Program-made: the position numbers and the translations under genes
The notes under the pieces: model-generated
What the model was told of the DNA's origin: nothing
The model's database searches: none
The model's input: the letters and a program-made list of their open reading frames with translations, nothing else
Source of the DNA: Pseudoalteromonas sp. UG3-2
Lineage (GTDB): Bacteria; Pseudomonadota; Gammaproteobacteria; Enterobacterales; Alteromonadaceae
Length of the DNA: 64,000 bases
Assembly: GCF_037120705.1 (NCBI RefSeq)
Contig: NZ_JAWLJU010000002.1
Location: 2,687,501 to 2,751,500, forward strand
Direction of reading: 5' to 3'
In this document: in pieces, positions 49,861 through 61,828 of the stretch
Layout of the letters: each line of letters starts with the position of its first letter
Numbering within the stretch: the first letter of the stretch is position 1

Positions 49861-50874
49861 ATGATGATCCTTCGCCCAATCCAAGAAAGCGATTATCCAG
49901 CGCTTTTAAACATTGCTCACGAGTCGGGACATGGCTTTACGTCACTGCCGGTTAATGAAGAGCTATTACAAAAGAAAATTGCACGTTCGGTGGCTTCGTT
50001 TGGCAAGCAAGCCGATAAGCCTTTTGATGAAGGCTACCTATTTGTACTGGAAGACAGTGAAACAGGTGAAGTGGTAGGTACTAGTGGTATTGAAGCCGCG
50101 GTGGGTTTAGATGATGCGTTTTATCACTATCATTTAAGCAAAGTGATCCACTCGTCACGCACTTTGGATGTTTACAAAGCAGTGGATATTTTGACTCTGT
50201 GCAACGATTACACCGGTGCCACAGAGCTATGCACGTTATTTTTGAAAGACGGCTATCGTAAAGGTGCAAATGGCAAGTTGCTATCGCGCGCACGTTTTAT
50301 GTTTATTAACCAACATCGTGCCCGTTTTGCTGAGACCTTGATCGCAGAAATGCGCGGTGTGTCGGATGAAAATGGCGACAGTCCATTTTGGCAGTGGCTC
50401 GAAGAGCACTTCTTTTCCATGGACTTTCCAACCGCCGATTACCTCACCGGTATTGGGCAAAAGGTGTTTATTGCGGAACTGATGCCAAAGTATCCAATTT
50501 ACGTCAATCTGCTTAGCAAAGAAGCACAAGCGGTCATTGGCCAGGTACATAACAACACTCGCCCAGCGATTGAGCTGCTAAAAAGTGAGGGCTTTACCTT
50601 TAATGGTTATGTCGACATTTTCGATGCCGGTCCCACAGTAGAAGCCAAAGTCGACAACGTCCGTACTGTGCGCAACACTCAGGTTAGAACCGTTAAAATT
50701 GGCGACAACACTGGCGGATTCCCTGTTATGGTTGCAAATGATAAACTAGAAGACTATCGCGCATCGGTATTGGATCTGGCCTTGGCTGAAGATGACCAAG
50801 TGATTTTAGCACCACACGTTGCCGCGGCCTTAAAAGTAGCAGAGGGCGACCAAGTTAGCCTCGTAAAGATTTAA
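49861..50874 (+). CDS. astA: Arginine N-succinyltransferase
   Basis: 337-residue enzyme that transfers succinyl from succinyl-CoA to arginine, committing it to the AST pathway. MMILRPIQESDYPALLNIA and GFTSLPVNEELLQKKI match the AstA N-terminus. FVLEDSETGEVVGTSGIEAAVGL carries the acyl-CoA-binding fold. TGAGGAGTAAGC lies upstream as ribosome-binding site. Pairing with astC and astD in the same direction supports the call; a single-subunit form rather than AruF/AruG pair. Confidence 0.96.
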   Translation: MMILRPIQESDYPALLNIAHESGHGFTSLPVNEELLQKKIARSVASFGKQADKPFDEGYLFVLEDSETGEVVGTSGIEAAVGLDDAFYHYHLSKVIHSSRTLDVYKAVDILTLCNDYTGATELCTLFLKDGYRKGANGKLLSRARFMFINQHRARFAETLIAEMRGVSDENGDSPFWQWLEEHFFSMDFPTADYLTGIGQKVFIAELMPKYPIYVNLLSKEAQAVIGQVHNNTRPAIELLKSEGFTFNGYVDIFDAGPTVEAKVDNVRTVRNTQVRTVKIGDNTGGFPVMVANDKLEDYRASVLDLALAEDDQVILAPHVAAALKVAEGDQVSLVKI

Positions 50875-50886
50875 GATTGGGAATAG

Positions 50887-52362
<1,476 letters not shown>

Positions 52363-52399
52363 AATAGTGCTGTTGAGCTAGTAGCAACAGTAAAGGATG

Positions 52400-52426
52400 A
52401 AAAAAGCAGCTTCGGCTGCTTTTTTG
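52400..52426 (+). terminator. Intrinsic terminator after astD
   Basis: AAAAGCAGC / GCTGCTTTT stem with a TTCG loop and six T, 38 bp after the stop. The gene that follows has its own start region. Confidence 0.88.
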
Positions 52427-52514
52427 TGTCTTAGTGGCTACAAAAGTAGCAATCGAAAAAACTTTCTGCTTAAATCAATAGGAGATGTCTTTGATAGGTT
52501 CAGGTGAGCAAAGT

Positions 52515-52850
52515 ATGGTGTTAGATAAACAAGGGTACGATGAACTGGTCATGTATTTGACGCAAAACTTAGCCTTGTTTGAGAAGCCCGGGCAGGTAGA
52601 GCCTGGTGCGCCTAGAGTCATGGAATTAATCGAAGACGTAATTGCTGAACATGTGATCCGGATATGTGAGCAACACAGTGAGCTGACCACAGAGCAACGC
52701 AGCTTAATTGTACGTGAGGTAGATGGCATCGTTTACGACTTACAAGAGGTACTCTCAAGTGTGGTTGATCAACGGGTTACGGTTGAGCAGCGCGAGTTTA
52801 TAGAAGAGTTTGCTGGATTATTAAAAAACCTATTTGATTCTGCGGTTTAA
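52515..52850 (+). CDS. DUF3802-like protein downstream of astD
   Basis: 111-residue acidic, helical protein. The MVLDKQGYDELVMYLTQNLALFE start and the EQRSLIVREVDGIVYDLQEVLSSV block resemble DUF3802, a family I associate with genes next to the ast operon in Shewanella-like bacteria. No catalytic motif, membrane helix or signal is visible. GGTGAG lies seven bases before the ATG at 52515. A TTG at 52491 preceded by AGGAG is an alternative start. Function unknown. Confidence 0.65.
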   Translation: MVLDKQGYDELVMYLTQNLALFEKPGQVEPGAPRVMELIEDVIAEHVIRICEQHSELTTEQRSLIVREVDGIVYDLQEVLSSVVDQRVTVEQREFIEEFAGLLKNLFDSAV

Positions 52851-52910
52851 GCTGGCAAAATCGAAACTTATTAAAAGCCGCGCATTTTGTTGAGTAGCGG
52901 CTAAGCATCA

Positions 52911-52928
52911 CACCGCCTGTTGGCGGTG
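52911..52928 (+). other. Hairpin before the YhfA-like gene
   Basis: CACCGCC (52911-52917) pairs with GGCGGTG (52922-52928) around a short loop, with no T-run. It lies 20 bp before the YhfA start and may be part of its 5' leader. Confidence 0.45.
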
Positions 52929-52950
52929 TTGTACGTTATAGAGGATGAAT

Positions 52951-53364
52951 ATGCTAGCAAGTGTAAAGTGGGTAGAAGGGGATACCTTTATTGGACGTTC
53001 GGCGTCAGGCCATAATGTGGTGTTTGATACGGGATCTGACAGTGCAGCCCCAAGCCCAATGGAAATGGTATTAATGTCGGCAGGCGCCTGCTCTTCAGTC
53101 GACGTGGTCAGTATTTTGCAAAAAGCCCGTCAGGATATCAGCGACGTGGAAGTAAAGCTTAGCGCTGAGCGCGCCGAAAGCGCCCCGCGGGTGTTTACTA
53201 AAATCAATCTACACTTTGTGGTCACTGGCAACAACGTTTCTGAAAAGCATTTAGAAAGAGCCGTGAGCTTGTCTGCTAAAAAGTACTGCTCTGTGGCATT
53301 AATGCTTGAAAAAGCAGTGGAAATTACACACAGCCATGAAGTGGTTGAAAGTGAGTCAAAATAA
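52951..53364 (+). CDS. yhfA: OsmC/YhfA-family redox protein
   Basis: 137-residue member of the OsmC superfamily, closest in memory to E. coli YhfA. The VKWVEGDTFIGRSASGH, PSPMEMVLMSAGACSSVDVVSILQKARQD and YCSVALMLEKAVEITHS blocks are almost identical in pattern. The two conserved cysteines are the presumed peroxidatic pair of the superfamily, although YhfA itself has no proven reaction that I know of. GAGG lies six bases before the ATG at 52951; an ATG six bases earlier has its ribosome-binding site too close. Confidence 0.92.
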   Translation: MLASVKWVEGDTFIGRSASGHNVVFDTGSDSAAPSPMEMVLMSAGACSSVDVVSILQKARQDISDVEVKLSAERAESAPRVFTKINLHFVVTGNNVSEKHLERAVSLSAKKYCSVALMLEKAVEITHSHEVVESESK

Positions 53365-53388
53365 CGCTTTTTCATGGCGTTATTTTCG
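53360..53388 (+). terminator. Terminator after the YhfA-like gene
   Basis: AATAACGC (53360-53367) pairs with GCGTTATT (53377-53384), followed by TTCG; it includes the stop codon. The T-run is short, so it is only a likely terminator. Confidence 0.6.
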
Positions 53389-53449
53389 TATAAAATCCGC
53401 GAACTTTTGGTTCTGCAGCGCAGATTTTTTGTATTAAGGTGGGTCTATC

Positions 53450-54256
53450 GTGAACAAGCCCTTTGATAAAATTAAACTCCATGGCTTTAACAACTTAACG
53501 AAGAGTTTAAGCTTTAGTATTTACGATATTTGCTACGCCAAGACTGAGCAACAGCGTAAAGAATATTTAGAATACATTGACGAACAATACAGTGCCGATC
53601 GCCTTACCGATATTCTTAAAGACGTCACCGATATTATTGGTGCCAATGTGCTTAATATCGCGCGTCAAGATTATGAGCCGCAAGGGGCCAGTGTGACTAT
53701 TTTGGTCTCAGAAGAGCCGGTAGAGCAGCAGACCTTTGACAGCAATGAGACCCCAGGACCATTACCTGACTCTGTGGTAGCGCACTTAGATAAAAGCCAT
53801 ATTTGTGTTCACACCTACCCAGAAGCACACCCTCATGACGGCATTTGTACGTTCAGAGCCGATATTGAAGTGTCGACCTGTGGTGTTATCTCACCGTTAA
53901 AAGCGCTGAACTTCTTAATCCACTCGCTAGAGTCGGATGTGGTGACGATAGACTACCGTGTTCGTGGCTTTACCCGTGATGTTAACGGCGTAAAGCACTA
54001 TATTGACCACGCTATCAACTCAATCCAAAACTACATGTCTGAAGACACCAAAGAGGCCTACCATATGGTAGACGTGAACGTGTATCAGGAAAACTTGTTC
54101 CACACCAAGATGATGTTAAAAGAAACCGATTTGAATACCTATTTATTCGGGATCAGCACTGACGACTTGGGAGAGCAGGAAGAAGAAGAGATCCGCTTAC
54201 GTTTAAACCGTGAGATCCAAGAAGTATTCTACGGTCGTAATCTGCCTGAGGCTTAA
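53450..54256 (+). CDS. speD: S-adenosylmethionine decarboxylase proenzyme
   Basis: 268-residue proenzyme that cleaves itself to make a pyruvoyl cofactor and supplies decarboxylated SAM for spermidine. The cleavage serine is in [13 protein letters not shown]. The strict match to E. coli SpeD ([22 protein letters not shown] and [22 protein letters not shown] blocks) makes the identity firm. The start is GTG, with AAGGTGGG upstream. No speE is adjacent. A strong terminator follows. Confidence 0.98.
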   Translation: MNKPFDKIKLHGFNNLTKSLSFSIYDICYAKTEQQRKEYLEYIDEQYSADRLTDILKDVTDIIGANVLNIARQDYEPQGASVTILVSEEPVEQQTFDSNETPGPLPDSVVAHLDKSHICVHTYPEAHPHDGICTFRADIEVSTCGVISPLKALNFLIHSLESDVVTIDYRVRGFTRDVNGVKHYIDHAINSIQNYMSEDTKEAYHMVDVNVYQENLFHTKMMLKETDLNTYLFGISTDDLGEQEEEEIRLRLNREIQEVFYGRNLPEA

Positions 54257-54274
54257 CCTCAGCGCAAGCGACGA

Positions 54275-54306
54275 GGGAAGTGTGCTAACACTTCCCTTTT
54301 TTATTT
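54275..54306. terminator. Terminator between speD and the TonB-dependent receptor gene
   Basis: GGGAAGTGT (54275-54283) pairs with ACACTTCCC (54288-54296) around GCTA, followed by seven T. It serves speD. The opposite strand has a shorter T-run, so it may serve the converging receptor gene less well. Confidence 0.85.
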
Positions 54307-54317
54307 CTAGTGACCTG

Positions 54318-56396
54318 TTACAGCTCGTAATTAAAGCTTAAACCATACACTCTTGGCTCGCCGTATTGCACATAGGTATGTGGCTGGTAGCCATCCAGTG
54401 GGTTGTTACCAAATCGAAACCCTCTTACCACAATGTCTTTATCGGCTAAGTTTCTGCCCCACGCAATCACCGACCAGTTGTCGCCGTAGTAACTTAAACT
54501 GGCATTGATTAAATTGTGGTTGTCCGCTTGCTCATTATGGCTGTCTGACAAGTAGTAACTGTCTTTGCCTTCAACGCCGAGTTCAAATACCAGGTTATCC
54601 GTTAAGGCATAATCTACCGCAAGGGCGTATTGATAAGTGGGTGCTTGGGCCTGATCGCGACCATCGAGGCTCACGCCGGTGGCGGAGACAAAGTTTTCAA
54701 TCTCGCTTTCCAAGTAGCCAGCGCTATAGGTTAACCCTAAGCGTTCGGTGTACTGGAAGTTACCCTCGACTTCGAGGCCATAGTTATTGCCTTCGCTGGC
54801 GTTATCAATGTAGCCTGCAAACTGCTGATTAGACACTTGCCATTGTTTTAACTGAATGTCATCACGCTGCATATAGAATGCGGTGACGCGAACCAGGTGA
54901 CGATTGTCTGCCGACTTGCCTTTAACACCAAACTCCGCATTCCAGACATATTCAGGGTCAAAGTAGTGATTTTCTGTTGCGATTTGTAGCCCTTCATCTT
55001 GGGCCTTTGCTAACGCTTCACCGTTTACACCACCAACTTTATAGCCGCGGGTCAGGCTAGAATAAATCATGGTGCGCGGCACAACCTGGTACTCAAGTGC
55101 TAGCTTACCGCCCCACATTAGGTCATCACTGGTGATGCTAGCACCGTTACTGTCGAGGTAATCGGCATCGTATTGCTCGGCACGAAGACCAGTAATAAGA
55201 CGGGTTTTATCAGAAATGTGATGCACGTATTGGCCAAAAATGGCTTCGCTTTGCACCGAATAAGCTGAGCTAAAAGGGGCGGCTAACCAAGTGTACTCAC
55301 GTGTTAAGTCAACATCGTTACGCTTGGTGTAAAAGCCCACCACCCAATCACTTTGCTTATCTTTTAATAACAGTTCTATATTGCCTTTTTCATAATCTCG
55401 AAAATATGCGTCTGTTGAGCTGTAGCCGTATTCGTGAAGTCCTGCTGCGCACAGCTGTGGCTCGCTGGGGTCATTACACACCCAATCTTCGTCGTAGCTG
55501 TAAAGCGTATCAGCCTGCAGACCAGAGAGTTTAAATTCGAAATCAAATGCCGCAGCGCGAGTATATACCCCGCGCAGAGCAAAGGCGTCAGACTCGAGGT
55601 TGTCTTGACCAGGCTCATCAGCCACGCTATTGCGAGAATTGTCGAGGGTAAAGCCATCATAGCCGTTGTCAGTATTAATGTGATGATAAGCAAAGTTAAG
55701 TGCTAGGTGTTCACTGACTTGTGAGTTCAGCTTAAACCGTGCTACCTGCTCGTCTTGTGTTTGTGTCGGTTTATCAAGGTAAAGGTTGTCGACATAGCCG
55801 TCGGATTCACGTTGATATAAGCTAACGCGAGCTGCGGTATTATCGCTCAGGCCAGTACCTGCGGCGATGCCCGCTTCGTAGCTGCCATAATTGCCGACGC
55901 CAAGCTTGAGCTTTAAGCTTGGGTCTTGAGTAGGGGCCTGAGTACTCACCTCAACAATGCCAGCTAGTGCATCTGAGCCAAACTTGGTGCCTTGTGGGCC
56001 ACGGTAAACTAACACCGATTCACTATCAAACAATAGCGCACTGCCACCTAAGCCAGAATAATTAATGCCGTCGATAAGTAAGCCAACACTGGGATAAATC
56101 GGGTCAACAAACTGCGAGCGCAAACCAACTCCGCGGATCTGCAAAAAGCGGCCTCGAGAGGCTCCAGCGGTAAAGTTAACGTTGGCGGTAGCACCTAAAA
56201 TCTCATCCAAGTATTGGGCACCGCGTTTGTCAATGGTCAGCTCATCCATTAAGGAAGCGCTAGCACTGAGAGTTTGGATGCTTTCATCTTGAAAATCACC
56301 GGTGACAACAATGGTTTCCAGCGTTTCATCGGCAAGGGCTTGGTGAGAGAAAAAAGGCAGCAACGCCAACGTGATGGTAGAGAGTTTTAACTTCAT
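54318..56396 (-). CDS. TonB-dependent outer-membrane receptor
   Basis: 692-residue precursor. A signal peptide (MKLKLSTITLALLPFFSHQALA) is followed by a TonB-box-like ETIVVTG, a plug domain (about 45-160, with FLQIRGVG and VLVYRGPQGTKFGSDALAGIVEV) and a C-terminal beta-barrel of alternating-pattern strands ending in YGLSFNYEL. It imports a ligand energised by TonB-ExbBD. An upstream in-frame ATG at 56438 adds 14 residues that are not signal-like. The ligand is not identifiable: no Fur box, riboswitch or transporter is nearby. It lies divergent from a thioesterase gene. The next thiamine genes give no direct link. Confidence 0.9.
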   Translation of the reverse strand: MKLKLSTITLALLPFFSHQALADETLETIVVTGDFQDESIQTLSASASLMDELTIDKRGAQYLDEILGATANVNFTAGASRGRFLQIRGVGLRSQFVDPIYPSVGLLIDGINYSGLGGSALLFDSESVLVYRGPQGTKFGSDALAGIVEVSTQAPTQDPSLKLKLGVGNYGSYEAGIAAGTGLSDNTAARVSLYQRESDGYVDNLYLDKPTQTQDEQVARFKLNSQVSEHLALNFAYHHINTDNGYDGFTLDNSRNSVADEPGQDNLESDAFALRGVYTRAAAFDFEFKLSGLQADTLYSYDEDWVCNDPSEPQLCAAGLHEYGYSSTDAYFRDYEKGNIELLLKDKQSDWVVGFYTKRNDVDLTREYTWLAAPFSSAYSVQSEAIFGQYVHHISDKTRLITGLRAEQYDADYLDSNGASITSDDLMWGGKLALEYQVVPRTMIYSSLTRGYKVGGVNGEALAKAQDEGLQIATENHYFDPEYVWNAEFGVKGKSADNRHLVRVTAFYMQRDDIQLKQWQVSNQQFAGYIDNASEGNNYGLEVEGNFQYTERLGLTYSAGYLESEIENFVSATGVSLDGRDQAQAPTYQYALAVDYALTDNLVFELGVEGKDSYYLSDSHNEQADNHNLINASLSYYGDNWSVIAWGRNLADKDIVVRGFRFGNNPLDGYQPHTYVQYGEPRVYGLSFNYEL

Positions 56397-56507
56397 GCTT
56401 AATCTTTGTCCCATTTTTGATTGCGCACAGTTTAGCAAAAGCCAGACCAGTTAACAGTGAAATTGTGTTATATGTTAGCCCTGAAAATTAGATCATAAGG
56501 AAACAAC

Positions 56508-56897
56508 ATGGCTTTTAAAGTTGATTTTAAGGTAAGAGACTACGAGTGTGATTTACAAGGGATTGTCAACAACAGTGTTTACTTCAACTATCTCGAGCAC
56601 GCCAGACACGAATTTTTATTAGCCAACCACATCGATTTCGCCGCCTTAGCGGAGCAAAAAGTTAACTTAGTGGTGGTGCGCAGTGAAATGAATTACAAAG
56701 GCTCGCTGGTGCCAGGAGATCACTTTTATGTCACGGTGGAGCTTGAGCGAATAAGCAAAATCAAATTTGCGTTTAAGCAGCAAGTGATCCGCAGTGCTGA
56801 TGACAAACTGATGCTTGATGCTGTCATCACTGGTACCTCAGTTAATGAACGCGGTAGGCCCTTTTTACCAGACGCATTAAGCCAATTATTCGCTTAA
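56508..56897 (+). CDS. Hotdog-fold acyl-CoA thioesterase (YbgC/4HBT type)
   Basis: 129-residue single-domain hotdog thioesterase. The active-site segment CDLQGIVNNSVYFNYLEHARHEFL holds the catalytic aspartate in the D..G.V.N..Y pattern of 4-hydroxybenzoyl-CoA/YbgC enzymes. It hydrolyses an acyl-CoA of unknown chain in the cytoplasm. ATAAGGAAACAAC is the ribosome-binding site. Not the classical ybgC-tol location, so its role is open. Confidence 0.9.
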   Translation: MAFKVDFKVRDYECDLQGIVNNSVYFNYLEHARHEFLLANHIDFAALAEQKVNLVVVRSEMNYKGSLVPGDHFYVTVELERISKIKFAFKQQVIRSADDKLMLDAVITGTSVNERGRPFLPDALSQLFA

Positions 56898-56980
56898 CGG
56901 GGTTTTTTACATAAATTTACTGCCGTTTTTTGCTATGACAGCGTTATAATGCCGGCAGATTTTTTTAACGATGGTTTACC

Positions 56981-57373
56981 ATGAAATTTATCACCCTATT
57001 TGCAGCCGTATTGGTGCTCACAGGATGTCTTTCAACAGGGAAGGTAGACAAGGATACACTGAAATTTTCCACTTGGCAGGTGTATCAAGTAGACGGTAAC
57101 AATGTGCAATCACTCGGAGCAACAGTGCGTTTTATCGATGCGCTGCAAGTCAACGGCTTCAGTGGTTGTAACCGCTTTTTTGGCGAAGGCAAAGTCACCG
57201 ATGGCACCTTGCAAGTCAGCAATATTGGCATGACTCGAAAGCTTTGTCGTGGTGAGGTCGCTAAGCTCGAGTCGCAATTGATCAAACAGTTAGAGTCAGG
57301 CGTAAAGCTAGAATTGGATGGCGAGCAGCTGATACTGGTCGGCAACCAACGCTTTACCTTAGTGAAAAAATAG
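56981..57373 (+). CDS. META-domain (HslJ-like) lipoprotein
   Basis: 130-residue lipoprotein. The signal MKFITLFAAVLVLTGC ends in a clear lipobox with Leu-Ser after the cysteine, predicting outer-membrane sorting. The META domain has FSTWQVYQVDG and the GFSGCNRFFGEGKV motif with the conserved cysteine, paired with LCRGEV. HslJ in E. coli is linked to novobiocin and heat response, but the reaction is unknown. Followed by the thiamine riboswitch region. Confidence 0.88.
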   Translation: MKFITLFAAVLVLTGCLSTGKVDKDTLKFSTWQVYQVDGNNVQSLGATVRFIDALQVNGFSGCNRFFGEGKVTDGTLQVSNIGMTRKLCRGEVAKLESQLIKQLESGVKLELDGEQLILVGNQRFTLVKK

Positions 57374-57467
57374 TCTTGCTATTGTAGCCTTGCTACGGTT
57401 GCAGTAAGGCAGTAGACTACAAGCAGAACAGTTTTTCGCAGTTGCTAAACAGTAGCTGCATTCGCGT

Positions 57468-57488
57468 TAGCCACCACTTTGGTGGCTA
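57468..57488 (+). other. Hairpin upstream of the TPP riboswitch
   Basis: TAGCCACCA (57468-57476) and TGGTGGCTA (57480-57488) form a perfect 9-bp stem with a three-base loop and no T-run. It ends six bases before the riboswitch P1 stem. It could end the META gene transcript weakly or insulate the aptamer fold. Confidence 0.55.
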
Positions 57489-57493
57489 GCACA

Positions 57494-57603
57494 CTTGTCG
57501 GAGTGCCTCGAGTAGCTATGTCTTGAACATGTTTACTCAGGCTGAGATCGCATTGTGCGGGATCCGTGGACCTGATCAGGTTAATGCCTGCGTAGGGAAC
57601 AAG
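57494..57603 (+). promoter_or_regulatory. TPP riboswitch (THI element) controlling thiC
   Basis: Aptamer for thiamine pyrophosphate. P1 pairs CTTGT (57494-57498) with ACAAG (57599-57603). The conserved GGAGTGCC, the CTGAGAT (57542-57548) and the CCTGATCAGG-TTAATGCCTGCGTAGGGAA stretch (57571-57599) are unmistakable THI-box elements that bind the pyrimidine and pyrophosphate of TPP. It precedes thiC by about 130 bp, so high TPP should repress the thi operon. Confidence 0.97.
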
Positions 57604-57718
57604 ACAGCAGACTTACAATATCTGTCTATAACGACGTGATGTAGTCGTTATCCACCACCCCCGAGGATTTTCCTCGTCTCTCCCATTGTGGGATCTGACA
57701 AGACACCTTTTAATAAAA
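57602..57718 (+). promoter_or_regulatory. Expression platform of the TPP riboswitch
   Basis: Several hairpins lie between aptamer and thiC: AGACAG/CTGTCT (57602-57607 with 57622-57627), TAACGAC/GTCGTTA (57629-57635 with 57644-57650), CGAGGA/TCCTCG (57662-57667 with 57671-57676) and CCCA/TGGG (57683-57692). None has a strong T-run. Control may therefore act on translation or on a weak attenuator; the sequence does not decide. Confidence 0.65.
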
Positions 57719-57723
57719 AGTAG

Positions 57724-59685
<1,962 letters not shown>

Positions 59686-59796
59686 TCGCGAGCTACTTTT
59701 CACTTGGCTTAGTAACGACTTATATAGTGGCATGCGGCAGCTGCCTTTAGCGAATACCGCACTCTGTGTAAGTGGTTGCTACAAAGGAGAAAAACT

Positions 59797-60810
59797 ATGT
59801 CGAGGCAAGCAAAGGTTGCCATTTTAGGGTTTGGCTTAGTGGGGCGGGTTGCCGCACTGATGTTGGCCCCACGTTATCGGCTCAGTGTCTTTGAACAAAG
59901 TGCCGAGTCACAGCAAAGTAGTGCCGGCAGTGTCGCCGCAGCCATGTTGGCGCCACTCGCCGAGTCGGTGATGTGTGACGCTAATCTGGCTGAAACGGGG
60001 CTCAGAGCGATGGATTTATGGCCGCCGTTGTTGCAGCAGCTCGACACTCCGGTTTTCTTTCAGCAGCAGGGATCGTTAATCGTGGCTCACGGTCAAGATA
60101 AAGGCGATCTTCGCAGCTTTGCCCAGCGTCTCAAACCGTTGCAAGGGCATGAGCCTCAAGCCCTCAATAGCCAACAAATTACAGCGCTTGAGCCGGAATT
60201 ATCTGGCACCTTTCATCAAGGGTTGTACTTACCTTGTGAAGGGCAATTAGACAACCAAGCATTTTATCGCAGCAGTTATCAGACGCTAAAAAACAGCGGA
60301 GTTGAGATCCACTTTTCTCACCCTTGTAACAGCCAACAAATCGCACAGCTACGGCGTGACTACGATTGGGTGATTGATTGTCGTGGCCTTGGTGCCAAAG
60401 ATGAGCGACAAGGGCTCAGAGGGGTGCGTGGTGAAGTCGCTCGGATTTATGCACCAGAAGTGAGTCTGAACCGCCCAGTGCGCTTGATGCACCCTAGGTA
60501 TCCAATTTATATTGCGCCTAAGCCTGAGCACCAATTTGTCATTGGGGCAACGGAAATTGAGTCGCAAGACTCGGGCGATATTACCGTGCGTTCGACCCTA
60601 GAGTTGCTTTCTGCCGCGTATTCTGTGCATCGTGGTTTTGCTGAAGGGCGCGTGGTTTCGTTGTTGGCGGGACTGCGGCCCGCGTTTCAAGATAATCATC
60701 CAAAAATTGAACGGCAGGAGAATCTAATCAGTATCAATGGTTTATATCGTCATGGATACTTGTTGGCACCGGAAATTGTCCGCCAAGCACTGTCACAGGA
60801 GTTATTATGA
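59797..60810 (+). CDS. thiO: FAD-dependent glycine oxidase of thiazole synthesis
   Basis: 337-residue flavoprotein of the D-amino-acid-oxidase type. It oxidises glycine to the dehydroglycine used by ThiG, and so replaces the oxygen-sensitive ThiH. The N-terminal FAD motif is AILGFGLVGRVAALML. Near the C-terminus come LLAGLRPAFQDNHPKI and INGLYRHGYLLAPEIVRQA. The ATG at 59797 follows AAGGAG; a start at 59776 adds seven unsupported residues. It overlaps thiS by 4 bp. Confidence 0.93.
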   Translation: MSRQAKVAILGFGLVGRVAALMLAPRYRLSVFEQSAESQQSSAGSVAAAMLAPLAESVMCDANLAETGLRAMDLWPPLLQQLDTPVFFQQQGSLIVAHGQDKGDLRSFAQRLKPLQGHEPQALNSQQITALEPELSGTFHQGLYLPCEGQLDNQAFYRSSYQTLKNSGVEIHFSHPCNSQQIAQLRRDYDWVIDCRGLGAKDERQGLRGVRGEVARIYAPEVSLNRPVRLMHPRYPIYIAPKPEHQFVIGATEIESQDSGDITVRSTLELLSAAYSVHRGFAEGRVVSLLAGLRPAFQDNHPKIERQENLISINGLYRHGYLLAPEIVRQALSQELL

Positions 60811-61004
60811 AAGTTGAATTGAATGGCGAAGAGATCCACCTTCATCGCTCACAAAACATTGAAGAATTTATTAGCGCCAGAGGTGCCCAGCCTCCTTATG
60901 CGGTGGCACTTAATGGCACTTTTGTTTCTCGTACCGAGCTTGCCAGCACCATGCTCAATGATGGTGATAAAGTTGAGCTGTTATCGCCTATTCAAGGAGG
61001 CTAG
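60807..61004 (+). CDS. thiS: ThiS sulfur carrier protein
   Basis: 65-residue ubiquitin-like protein. The C-terminal Gly-Gly (IQGG) is the site adenylated by ThiF and turned into a thiocarboxylate that donates sulfur to the thiazole ring. The start overlaps the thiO stop (ATGA), giving coupled translation, and thiG starts 2 bp after its stop. Confidence 0.97.
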   Translation: MKVELNGEEIHLHRSQNIEEFISARGAQPPYAVALNGTFVSRTELASTMLNDGDKVELLSPIQGG

Positions 61005-61006
61005 TT

Positions 61007-61804
61007 ATGTCAGTGAGTACTGACGCGCCGCTTACCATTTATGGCGAGCAGTTTAACAGCCGCATGCTGATTGGCTCTGCGCTCTACCCTTCGCCTGACG
61101 TGATGCAATCTGCCATCACGGAATCTGGGGCTGAGATTGTCACGGTCTCCCTCCGGCGCCAACAAAGCCAACACGCTGGTGACGACTTTTGGTCGTTAAT
61201 CAAAGAGCTAGGGCTAATGGTATTGCCTAACACCGCAGGCTGCCACAGTGTTAAAGAGGCGGTGACATTGGCGCAAATGTGCCGTGAGGTATTTGAAACC
61301 GACTGGATTAAGTTGGAGCTTATTGGCGATGAATACAATTTACAGCCCGATCCCATCGCTTTATTGCAAGCAAGTGAAATTTTACTGCAAGATGGCTTTA
61401 AAGTATTGCCCTATTGCACAGATGACTTGGTCTTGTGTCAGCGCTTAGATGCCCTAGGGTGTGAAGTGTTGATGCCATGGGGTGCCCCCATTGGCACAGG
61501 TAAAGGGCTATTAAACCCTTATAACTTGCGTACCATCCGTGAACGTCTACCCCATCAAACGTTAATCATAGACGCTGGCTTAGGGCTGCCTTCTCATGCT
61601 TGCCAGGCGCTTGAGCTCGGTTATGATGCGGTGTTATTGAACTCAGCGGTGGCTGGCGCTGGCTGCCCAATCACTATGGCGGGCGCTTTTAAAGCCAGCG
61701 TTAACGCTGGGCGTTTATCTTATTTGGCCCAAGCGATGCCGGAAAAAGAGGTGGCAACACCTTCGACCCCCACCATGGGGATGCCATTTTGGCAGCATAA
61801 TTAA
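61007..61804 (+). CDS. thiG: Thiazole synthase
   Basis: 265-residue TIM-barrel enzyme that builds the thiazole phosphate from deoxyxylulose phosphate, dehydroglycine and ThiS thiocarboxylate. The Schiff-base lysine is in [23 protein letters not shown] and [27 protein letters not shown] are conserved. AAGGAGGCTAGTT lies before the ATG and within the end of thiS. Confidence 0.97.
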   Translation: MSVSTDAPLTIYGEQFNSRMLIGSALYPSPDVMQSAITESGAEIVTVSLRRQQSQHAGDDFWSLIKELGLMVLPNTAGCHSVKEAVTLAQMCREVFETDWIKLELIGDEYNLQPDPIALLQASEILLQDGFKVLPYCTDDLVLCQRLDALGCEVLMPWGAPIGTGKGLLNPYNLRTIRERLPHQTLIIDAGLGLPSHACQALELGYDAVLLNSAVAGAGCPITMAGAFKASVNAGRLSYLAQAMPEKEVATPSTPTMGMPFWQHN

Positions 61805-61828
61805 CCTATAAATGCTAAGGAGTTTTCA

